Origin: Rhodospirillales bacterium
Lineage (GTDB): Bacteria; Pseudomonadota; Alphaproteobacteria; Reyranellales; Reyranellaceae
Assembly (NCBI GenBank): GCA_016185145.1
Contig: JACPOB010000104.1
Coordinates: 36,311 to 100,310, forward strand
Reading direction: 5' to 3'
DNA length: 64,000 bases
The translations under genes and the position numbers were made by a program. The notes beneath the pieces are model-generated. The model saw only the letters and a program-made list of their open reading frames with translations, was not told the DNA's origin and did no database searches. How positions within the stretch are numbered: position 1 is the first letter of the stretch; each line of letters begins with the position of its first letter. Shown one piece after another: positions 40,244 through 47,259 of the stretch.

Positions 40244-41539
40244 ATGTCCGCGTCCAACATTCCTGCCTCTTCGACGGTGCCCTGGTGGAAGGAACCCACC
40301 AAGGACCAATGGTACGCCTACATCGCCGCCTGGCTCGGTTGGACGCTCGATGCGTTCGACTTCACGATCTTCCTCTTGATCATGGTGCCGATCGCCAAGG
40401 AGTTCGATGTTCCCATCACTGCGGTTGCGATCGTCTTCACGCTGACCTTGTGGCTCAGGCTGGTCGGGGCCACGGCCGCCGGCTGGATGGCCGATCGCAT
40501 GGGGCGCAAGACGCCGCTGATGATCTCCATCCTGTGGTACTCGATTTGCAACTTCATCGCGGGCTTTTCGCCTTCCTTCTACTTCCTGCTGATCGTCCGG
40601 GCGCTGCTCGGCATCGGCATGGGCGCGGAGTGGCCGGCCGGCGCGGCGCTGGCGATGGAGACCTGGCCCGCCCGCTCGCGCGGCTTCATGAGCGGCATCC
40701 TGCAGGGCTCGTGGGGCCTGGGCTTCGCCCTGTCGGCGCTGGCCTACGGCCTGCTCTTCGATGCCATCGGCTGGCGCGGCCTGTTGTGGATCGGCATCCT
40801 GCCGGCGCTCGTGGTCGTGTGGATCCGCTTCTACGTCAAGGAGCCGGAGGTATGGGTCGAGAACAAGCGGCTTCAGACCGAGAAGAAGGCCGAGGTGAAG
40901 GCGCCGCTCTTCACCATCTTCAAGCGCCAGCACCTCTTCAACACGCTGACCGGCTGCCTGTGGATGGGCGCCGCGTTCTGCGTCTACTACTCGATCTGGG
41001 CGCTGTTCTCGACCTACCTGCAGAAGGAGCTGAACTGGACGCCGGGCATGGTGGCGACGCCCTTGTTCTGGGCCAACATCGTGGTCTTCGCCGGCTCCGC
41101 CCTGTGGGGCGCCGTCGCCGACAAGTGGGGACGCAGGCCGGCGATCATCGTGCCCTGTGTCATCGCGGTCTTCGTCACGCCGCTTTACCTCTGGACGACC
41201 GATCCATTGTGGATCGTGTTCGGCTTCATCCTGCAGGGCGTGTTCGGCGGCTCGATCTATGGCCAGAACCCGAGCTATCTCAGCGAGCGCTTCCCGACCG
41301 AGGTGCGGGCCACCGCCTCCGGCTTCGTCTATCACCAGGGCGCGATCTGGGGTGGCCTGGTGGCCCCGGTCATCAGCTACTTCGCCGTCGAGCGGAACAT
41401 GGGCTTCGCCATGCCGATGATGGCGAGCACCATCGTCTTCCTGCTGATCGTCATCCTCGCGGTGGCGCTGGGGCCCGAGACGAAGGGCAAGATCCTCACC
41501 GCCGACTTGGAGACCATGAAGGTCGCCGAGGCGCCTTGA
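40244..41539 (+). CDS. MFS transporter, SHS/metabolite:H+ symporter type
   Basis: 431 residues, about 12 membrane helices. WLGWTLDAFDFTIFLLIMVPIAKEF and GWMADRMGRKTP (loop 2-3 motif) fit the sialate/aromatic-acid/lactate H+ symporter branch of MFS; FGGSIYGQNPSYLSERFPTEVRATASGFVYHQGA is a typical second-half motif. Ribosome site GGGAGG at -10. Substrate unknown; an organic acid is likely by family. Confidence 0.92.
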   Translation: MSASNIPASSTVPWWKEPTKDQWYAYIAAWLGWTLDAFDFTIFLLIMVPIAKEFDVPITAVAIVFTLTLWLRLVGATAAGWMADRMGRKTPLMISILWYSICNFIAGFSPSFYFLLIVRALLGIGMGAEWPAGAALAMETWPARSRGFMSGILQGSWGLGFALSALAYGLLFDAIGWRGLLWIGILPALVVVWIRFYVKEPEVWVENKRLQTEKKAEVKAPLFTIFKRQHLFNTLTGCLWMGAAFCVYYSIWALFSTYLQKELNWTPGMVATPLFWANIVVFAGSALWGAVADKWGRRPAIIVPCVIAVFVTPLYLWTTDPLWIVFGFILQGVFGGSIYGQNPSYLSERFPTEVRATASGFVYHQGAIWGGLVAPVISYFAVERNMGFAMPMMASTIVFLLIVILAVALGPETKGKILTADLETMKVAEAP

Positions 41540-41547
41540 AGCGATAA

Positions 41548-41651
41548 CCTCACCCTGAGGAGCGCACGCAGTGCGCGTCTCGAAGGGTGGGCAACAGCAA
41601 GATAGGTTGCCCACCCTTCGAGACGGCGCTTTGCGCCTCCTCAGGGTGAGG
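41548..41651. repeat. Family A hairpin repeat, copy 6
   Basis: Left stem GCGCAC-GCA-GTGCGC, right stem GGCGC-TTT-GCGCC (the one loop in the family that is not GNA or its complement). Between convergent genes. Confidence 0.9.
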
Positions 41652-41659
41652 TGTGCGCA

Positions 41660-42553
41660 TCACCCCTTGATCTCCACGCCGGCCCATTCCTCCAGGACCT
41701 TGGCGATGTGGGTGAAGTCGGAGCCCGCGCCGAACCGGGCGCGCGTCACCGCCAGCATCTCGCGCACCGCGCCGCCCACCACCATGGGCACGCCCATTGC
41801 CTCGGCTTCCTCCACGCACAGCCGCACGTCCTTGTAGGAGAGGCCGGTGGCGAAGCCGAAGTCGAAGGTGCGGGGCAGGATGGCGCGCGGGAACTTGTCC
41901 TGGCTCGCGCTGTTGCGGCCGCTCGAGGCGTTGATGATGTCGATGAGCACCTTGGGATCGAGGCCTGCCTTGACGCCCATGGCCATGGCTTCCGACGTCG
42001 CCACCATGGCCGTCGCGGCCAAAAGGTTGTTGGCGAGCTTGGCAGTCTGCGCCAGACCCGGCTTCTCGCCGGCATGGAAGAGCTTGCCGAACACCTTCAG
42101 CACCGGCTCGAGCTTCAGATAGGCGGGCTTGGGACACGATACCATGACGGCGAGCGTGCCGGCCCTGGCGCCGGTGACGCCGCCGCTCACCGGCGAGTCG
42201 ACCAATGCGATCTTGCGTTCGGCGAGCTTGCCGGCCACTTCGGTCGCCACGCCGGGGCCCGTCGTCGACAGGTCGATCACCGTGCGCACCTTCGAGCCGT
42301 TGATCAGGCCGCCGTTGCCGCCCAACGCCACCTCGCGCACGACATCCGGCGTCGGCAGGCTGATGAATACCGTCTCGGCCGTCGAGGCGACCTCGGCAGG
42401 GGAGGCGGCAAGCTCGGCGCCGCGCGCCACCAGGGGGGCGGTCGCTTCGTCCGACACGTCGTAGACGCACAGCCGATAGCCCGCATCGAGTAGCCGGCCG
42501 GCCATGGGGCCGCCCATGCGCCCGACGCCGACGAAGCCCAGGAGATCAGCCAT
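41660..42553 (-). CDS. NAD(P)-dependent oxidoreductase, 3-hydroxyisobutyrate dehydrogenase family
   Basis: 297 residues. Rossmann start GFVGVGRMGGPMAGRLLDAGYRLCVYD, substrate motif DSPVSGGVTGARAGTLAVMV, catalytic-Lys helix KLANNLLAATAMVATSEAMAMG. Family members include tartronate-semialdehyde reductase and 3-hydroxyisobutyrate dehydrogenase. Divergent from the LacI regulator with a LacI-type operator between them, so it probably belongs to the same sugar-acid-type catabolic unit. Confidence 0.93.
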   Translation of the reverse strand: MADLLGFVGVGRMGGPMAGRLLDAGYRLCVYDVSDEATAPLVARGAELAASPAEVASTAETVFISLPTPDVVREVALGGNGGLINGSKVRTVIDLSTTGPGVATEVAGKLAERKIALVDSPVSGGVTGARAGTLAVMVSCPKPAYLKLEPVLKVFGKLFHAGEKPGLAQTAKLANNLLAATAMVATSEAMAMGVKAGLDPKVLIDIINASSGRNSASQDKFPRAILPRTFDFGFATGLSYKDVRLCVEEAEAMGVPMVVGGAVREMLAVTRARFGAGSDFTHIAKVLEEWAGVEIKG

Positions 42554-42574
42554 TGTCGTTCCTCCACCGGTTCT

Positions 42575-42588
42575 GGTATCGCTACCAA
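42575..42588. promoter_or_regulatory. LacI-type operator, copy 1
   Basis: TGGTATCGCTACCA, in the 53-base gap between the divergent dehydrogenase and lacI-type genes. Its reverse complement is identical to the site at 44475-44488. Strong candidate for autoregulation and control of the dehydrogenase. Confidence 0.75.
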
Positions 42589-42606
42589 ACCTATAGGGAG
42601 GACGCG

Positions 42607-43644
42607 ATGGCCGGCAAGGCCAACAGCCGCAAGGCGCGGAACGGCGGTGGTGAGACTACCATGAGCGACATCGCGCGCCATGCCGGCGTTTCGCCGATGA
42701 CGGTGTCGCGTGCGCTCTCCGATCCGGCCAGCGTGTCCGAGAAGATGCGGCGCAAGGTCGACGCCGCGGTGCGCCAGTTCGGCTACCTGCCCAACCGCAT
42801 CGCCGGCAGCCTGTCGTCCAAGCGCTCCAACGTCGTCGGCCTGGTCGTGCCGTCGATCCGCAACTCGCTCTACGCCACCATGGTCCAGGCGATCTCCGAC
42901 GTGGCGCGCGCCAACGGCTTGCACCTGATGATCGCCAATTCGGGCCATCGGCTGGAGGACGAGGAGGCGCTGGTCTCGGCGCTGCTGGCGCAACGCGTCT
43001 GCGGCCTGGTGCTGCACAACACCGCCCATTCAAAGCGCCTGCGCGAGCTTCTCGCCCGCACCGACATTCCGGTGGTCGAGACCGGCAACCTGCCGGCCAA
43101 GCCGATCGACATGGCGGTGAGCTATTCCAACTTCGACGCCGCGCGCGCCATGACCGGTCATCTCGGCCGTCTGGGCTACAAGCGCATCGGCTTCGTCACC
43201 CTGCCGTTGCGCGACAACGACCGTTCGCGCGAGCGCCGCCGCGGTTACTTCGCGGCCTTGAAGGAACTCGGCCTGCCGGCCGATCCCGGCCTGGTGCTGG
43301 AGGCGCCCGGCGGTTTCGCCGAGGGCGCCGACGCGCTGGTCCGCCTGGTGCAGACCAATCCCGATATCGATGCCTGCTTCTTCGCCGGCGACGTGCTGGC
43401 GGTCGGCGCTCTGTTCGAATGCCAGAGGCGTGGCTGGGCGGTGCCCGGCCGCATCGCCATCGCCAGCTTCGACGACCTCGATCTGTTGCGCCACACGGTG
43501 CCGACGGTGACGACGCTGCGCATCCCGCGCCAGGACATCGGCCGGCGCAGCGCCGAACTGCTGGTCAACCGCTTGCGTGGCGCCTCGCCGCAACAGGTCA
43601 GGATCGATGTCGGCTTCGAGATCGTCCAACGCGAAAGCACCTGA
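42607..43644 (+). CDS. LacI-family transcriptional regulator
   Basis: 345 residues from ATG 42607. Helix-turn-helix and hinge TTMSDIARHAGVSPMTVSRALSDPASVSEKMRRKVDAAVRQFGYLPNRIAGSLSSKRS, then the periplasmic-binding-protein-like sensor (VVGLVVPSIRNSLYATMVQAISDVA, IASFDDLDLLRHTVPTVTTLRIP). Resembles GntR/gluconate-utilisation-type LacI regulators. Followed nine bases later by the SDR gene. Controls the two matching operators at 42575 and 44475 (inferred). Confidence 0.95.
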   Translation: MAGKANSRKARNGGGETTMSDIARHAGVSPMTVSRALSDPASVSEKMRRKVDAAVRQFGYLPNRIAGSLSSKRSNVVGLVVPSIRNSLYATMVQAISDVARANGLHLMIANSGHRLEDEEALVSALLAQRVCGLVLHNTAHSKRLRELLARTDIPVVETGNLPAKPIDMAVSYSNFDAARAMTGHLGRLGYKRIGFVTLPLRDNDRSRERRRGYFAALKELGLPADPGLVLEAPGGFAEGADALVRLVQTNPDIDACFFAGDVLAVGALFECQRRGWAVPGRIAIASFDDLDLLRHTVPTVTTLRIPRQDIGRRSAELLVNRLRGASPQQVRIDVGFEIVQREST

Positions 43645-43653
43645 GGAGAAGAC

Positions 43654-44436
43654 ATGCTGAAAGGCCGATGTGCGTTGATCACGGGCTCGACCCAGGGCCT
43701 GGGTTATGCGTTGGCCGAGCGGCTGGCGGCCGAGGGCTGCAACATCGTGCTGAACGGCTTCGGCGAGCAGGCAGTGATCGAGGCGAGCCGGCAGAAGCTC
43801 GAGACCAGGCACGGCGTGCGCGCCATCCATCACGGCGCCGACGTCGCCGATCCGGCGCAGATCGCCGACCTCGTGGCGACCGCCGAGAAGACCTTTGGCG
43901 GCGTCGACGTGCTGATCAACAATGCCGTGGTGCGCTACTTCTCCCCGATCGAGGACTTCAATCCGGCCGACTGGGACCGCGCGCTGGCGGTGAACCTGTC
44001 ATCGGCCTTCCACACCGTCAGGCTGGCGCTGCCAGGGATGCGCCGGCGCGACTTCGGCCGCATCGTCAACATCGCCTCGATCTACGGTCTGTTCGCCACC
44101 GTGAACCGCGTCGACTATGTCACCACCAAGACCGCACTGATCGGCTTCACCCGCGCCGTCGCATTGGAGACCGCGCGCACCAACATCACCTGCAACGCCA
44201 TCTGTCCCGGCACCATCCCGACACCCAACATCGAAGATCGGCTGGAGGCGGAGAGGGCGAAGTCCGGCCAGTCGCGTGCGGCGGCCGAGCGCGCCTTCCT
44301 CGCCACGCGCCAGCCGTCGGGCAAGTTCGTGGCGCCGGAGCGCGTTGCCGCGCTGGTCGCTCTGCTTTGCAGTGCGAACGGCGCCGACATCACCGGTTCG
44401 GCCATCCCGATCGACGGCGGCTGGAGCGCCGCCTGA
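43654..44436 (+). CDS. SDR-family oxidoreductase, 3-hydroxybutyrate dehydrogenase-like
   Basis: 260 residues. NAD-binding ITGSTQGLGYALAERLA, NNAVVRYFSP, catalytic S142 (NIASIYG), Y155 and K159 (YVTTK). Overall like D-3-hydroxybutyrate dehydrogenases but without enough detail to name the substrate. Starts nine bases after the LacI regulator stop. Confidence 0.92.
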   Translation: MLKGRCALITGSTQGLGYALAERLAAEGCNIVLNGFGEQAVIEASRQKLETRHGVRAIHHGADVADPAQIADLVATAEKTFGGVDVLINNAVVRYFSPIEDFNPADWDRALAVNLSSAFHTVRLALPGMRRRDFGRIVNIASIYGLFATVNRVDYVTTKTALIGFTRAVALETARTNITCNAICPGTIPTPNIEDRLEAERAKSGQSRAAAERAFLATRQPSGKFVAPERVAALVALLCSANGADITGSAIPIDGGWSAA

Positions 44437-44474
44437 CCGCATGGTCTTGCCGTGGCAGTCATCGTGCGACTTTG

Positions 44475-44488
44475 TGGTAGCGATACCA
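44475..44488. promoter_or_regulatory. LacI-type operator, copy 2
   Basis: TGGTAGCGATACCA, 47 bases before the TRAP receptor gene and 39 after the SDR stop. Exact reverse complement of the site at 42575. Two identical 14-base dyads 1.9 kb apart around one LacI gene are unlikely by chance. Confidence 0.75.
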
Positions 44489-44534
44489 AGTCGCCCAGCC
44501 TAGTATTTCCGACAACAAGAGGAGGGACACGCCT

Positions 44535-45623
44535 ATGACCGTCACACGCCGACAATTCGCGCCTGCCGCGGCGCTCGCCACGCTTGCCGCATCGCCGGCC
44601 TTCGCCCAGCAGACCAGCGAGAACGTGAAGTGGCGCTTCACGTCGAGTTTCCCCAAGAGCCTCGACACGCTCTTCGGCGCGGCCCAGACCGTGGTCCGCG
44701 TCGTGGGCGAGCTGACCGACGGCAAGTTCCAGCTGCAGCCCTTCGCGGCCGGCGAGATCGTACCCGGCCTGCAGGTTCTCGACGCCGTATCGAACGGCAC
44801 CGTCGAGTGCGGCCACACTTACACCGGCTACTACATCGGCAAGAATCCATCCTTCATCTTCGACGGCTCGCTGCCCTTCGGCTTCACGCCGCGTCAGCAC
44901 TACGCCTGGATGCTGTATGGCGACGGCCGCAAGCTGATGGACGAGGTCTATGACAGCTTCGGTGTCGTCGGGCTTACCGCCGGCAACACCGGCGGCCAGA
45001 TGTTCGGCTGGTTCCGCAAGGAGATCAAAACGCCGAAAGACTTCGACGGTCTCAAGATCCGCACGGCCGGCTTCGGCGGCAAGGTCTTCCAGAAGCTCGG
45101 CGCGGTGCCGCAGCAGATCGCCGGCGGCGAGATCTATCCCGCCATGGAGCGCGGCACGATCGACGCCTGCGAATGGGTCGGGCCCTACGACGACGAGAAG
45201 CTCGGCTTCAACAAGGTCGCCAAGTACTACTACACGCCGGGCGTCATGGAGCTCGAGGCCAACAACGTCGTCATGGTCAACAAGCAGGCGTGGGCCAGCC
45301 TACCGCCGCGCTACCAGGCGGCGCTGCGTTATGCCGGCTACTACGCCATGACCGAGATGATGGCCTCGTACGACGCCAAGAACGCCCAGGCGATCGCCCG
45401 GCTGGTCGCCGCGGGCACGCAGCTTTCGGTGCTGCCCGAGGACGTGATCAAGGCACTGCGCGGCGCGCTCGAATCGGTGCTCGACGAGGAAGCCGCGGGC
45501 AACGAGCAGTTCAAGAAGATCCTGGCCAACTGGCGCCAGTTCCGCGCCGAGCAGCACCGCTGGTTCTCGATCGCCGATACGCGCGCCGAGCTCGCGGTCT
45601 ATCGCAGCGACGCCAATCGCTAG
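44535..45623 (+). CDS. TRAP transporter DctP-type substrate-binding protein
   Basis: 362 residues. Tat-like signal (RRQFAPAAALATLAASPAFA). The DctP signature region is clear: PKDFDGLKIRTAGFGGKVFQKLGAVPQQIAGGEIYPAMERGTIDACEWVGPYDDEKLGF contains the conserved Arg that binds the carboxylate. Binds organic or sugar acids in the periplasm for a DctQM permease. No DctQ/DctM gene follows here, so the membrane part must lie elsewhere. Preceded by a LacI operator. Confidence 0.94.
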   Translation: MTVTRRQFAPAAALATLAASPAFAQQTSENVKWRFTSSFPKSLDTLFGAAQTVVRVVGELTDGKFQLQPFAAGEIVPGLQVLDAVSNGTVECGHTYTGYYIGKNPSFIFDGSLPFGFTPRQHYAWMLYGDGRKLMDEVYDSFGVVGLTAGNTGGQMFGWFRKEIKTPKDFDGLKIRTAGFGGKVFQKLGAVPQQIAGGEIYPAMERGTIDACEWVGPYDDEKLGFNKVAKYYYTPGVMELEANNVVMVNKQAWASLPPRYQAALRYAGYYAMTEMMASYDAKNAQAIARLVAAGTQLSVLPEDVIKALRGALESVLDEEAAGNEQFKKILANWRQFRAEQHRWFSIADTRAELAVYRSDANR

Positions 45624-45668
45624 CTGCTGGCAACCCTGACGACGCCGGGCCGTTTCTTTTGGTGTGGT

Positions 45669-45737
45669 TGTCGGAGCGCGGACCTCCAGGTCCGCTCAGA
45701 CTCATGATGCGGACCGGGAGGTCCGCGCTCCGAGACA
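45669..45737. repeat. Family B-like palindromic repeat, copy 4 (variant)
   Basis: Left stem GCGGACCT-CC-AGGTCCGC, central CTCATGATG, right stem GCGGACC-GGGA-GGTCCGC, outer TGTCGGAGC / GCTCCGAGACA instead of the usual TCTTCCGGACC flank. Same architecture, different outer flank. Confidence 0.8.
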
Positions 45738-45752
45738 CCCAGAGGAACGACC

Positions 45753-46199
45753 ATGGCCCGTCATGACCACTACGATCCCGACCATGCCTACCGGTCGCGC
45801 CGCTTCCAGCGTGGCGGCGACCGGGAGCGGCCCTATGCCCAACGGCCGATGCCGGGTGAATACGCCAATCGCGAGCGCGACCGTCACATCACCCGTCAGC
45901 AGGCCGGCGAGGAACACGCCTGGAGCGAGCCCTCTGCGTGGTACGGCGAAGGGCGCTATCGCGGCGTCGGTCCCAAGGGCTATGTGCGCTCCGACGAGCG
46001 CATCCGCGAGCTGGTATGCGACGACCTGATGGACGATCCCTGGGTCGACGCCTCGGGCATCGAGGTCACGGTCGAGAACGGCGAGGTGACGCTGTCAGGC
46101 ACGGTCGAGAGCCGTGATTCCAAGCGCTGGGCGGAGGACGTCGTCGAGCACGCCGGCGGCGTGAAGTACGTGCAGAACAATTTGCGCGTGCGGAAATAA
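45753..46199 (+). CDS. BON-domain protein
   Basis: 148 residues, no signal peptide. The first half is charged and low-complexity (RSRRFQRGGDRERPYAQRP). The second half is a BON domain (DERIRELVCDDLMDDPWVDASGIEVTVENGEVTLSGTVESRDSKRWAEDVVEHAGGVKYVQNNLRV), a fold that binds phospholipid membranes or partner proteins. Often stress-linked in alphaproteobacteria; function here open. Confidence 0.9.
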   Translation: MARHDHYDPDHAYRSRRFQRGGDRERPYAQRPMPGEYANRERDRHITRQQAGEEHAWSEPSAWYGEGRYRGVGPKGYVRSDERIRELVCDDLMDDPWVDASGIEVTVENGEVTLSGTVESRDSKRWAEDVVEHAGGVKYVQNNLRVRK

Positions 46200-46216
46200 A
46201 GGTCCCTCGTCGTCGA

Positions 46217-47176
46217 TCACTCCGGCTCGATGCCGGCGATCTTCATCATCTCGCGATAGAGCTCGATCTCCGTCACCTGGATGCGTTGCATCTCGTCGGG
46301 CGTCGTCGGCGTGATCTCCGAGCCGGCTTCCGCCTGGCGCTCGACATAGGCAGGTTCGCTGATGATCTTCACGATCGCCTCGCGCAACGGCGTCTTGACG
46401 GCCGCCGGCACGCCCGCCGGCAGCATCACGCCGGTCCAGGTCATCAGCTCGAAATCGGGGATGCCCTGCTCGATCAGCGTCGGGATGTCGGGCGTGAGCT
46501 TGTAGCGCCCGCGGCTGCCGACGCCGAGGCAGCGCACCGTGCCCGCCTTGACCTGCGGCAGCGACGTAACGGGATCGGCGAAGCACGCCTGGACATGTCC
46601 TGCCATCGTGTCCTGCAACGCCGCGGGGGTGCTCTTGTAGGGCACGTGCACCATGTCGATCCGGGCCTTGGCCTTCAGGAGCTCGCCCGAGATGCGCGTC
46701 GAGGCGCTGCCCGAGCCGAAGTTGATCTTGCCCGGCTGCTTCTTGCAGAGCGCCACGAACTCCTGCGCCGTCGTCGCCTCGATCTTGGGATTGACGATCA
46801 GGAACACCGGCGCGCGACCGATCAGCGTCACCGGCTCGAAGTCCTTGAGCGGATCGTAGGGCAGGGACTTCATCATGGCGACGTTCGATGCCGCCGCGGT
46901 GTTCGAGCAGACGAAGATCGTCTGGCCGTCGGGCTTGGCCTTGGCCGCGACCTCGGCGGCGATGGCGCCGTTGGCGCCCGGCTTGTTCTCGACGACGGCC
47001 GGCACGCCGAAGATGCGGTTCAGCCCTTCGGCGATGTTGCGCGCACCCTGGTCGGTCGCCGAGCCGGCGCCGAACGGCACGATGATGCGGAACGGGCCGT
47101 TGGGGAAGTTGTTGGCGTGCGCGGCGCCGGCGAAGGGGAGTGCGGCGGCGCCGAGAAGAAGGTGACGACGGTTCAT
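46217..47176 (-). CDS. Bug-family tripartite tricarboxylate transporter substrate-binding protein
   Basis: 319 residues, secreted (RRHLLLGAAALPFAGAAHA signal). PNGPFRIIVPFGAGSATDQGARNIAEGLNRIFGVPAVVENKPGANGAIAAE is the Bug hallmark; VPYKSTPAALQDTMAGHVQACFADP and CLGVGSRGRYKLTPDIPTLIEQG complete it. No TctAB partners nearby. Second such orphan receptor in the window. Confidence 0.93.
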   Translation of the reverse strand: MNRRHLLLGAAALPFAGAAHANNFPNGPFRIIVPFGAGSATDQGARNIAEGLNRIFGVPAVVENKPGANGAIAAEVAAKAKPDGQTIFVCSNTAAASNVAMMKSLPYDPLKDFEPVTLIGRAPVFLIVNPKIEATTAQEFVALCKKQPGKINFGSGSASTRISGELLKAKARIDMVHVPYKSTPAALQDTMAGHVQACFADPVTSLPQVKAGTVRCLGVGSRGRYKLTPDIPTLIEQGIPDFELMTWTGVMLPAGVPAAVKTPLREAIVKIISEPAYVERQAEAGSEITPTTPDEMQRIQVTEIELYREMMKIAGIEPE

Positions 47177-47188
47177 GGGAGCTCATGT

Positions 47189-47254
47189 TTTCCGGACCGC
47201 GCGCATCCTGCGCGCTCATGATCATGAGGCGCGCAGGATGCGCGCGGTCCGGAA
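47189..47254. repeat. Family B palindromic repeat, copy 5
   Basis: Left stem GCGCGC-ATCCT-GCGCGC, centre TCATGATCATGA, right stem GCGCGC-AGGAT-GCGCGC, outer TTCCGGACC and complement. Lies between the Bug gene start and the 3' end of rne on the same strand. Confidence 0.85.
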
Positions 47255-47259
47255 GAAGG

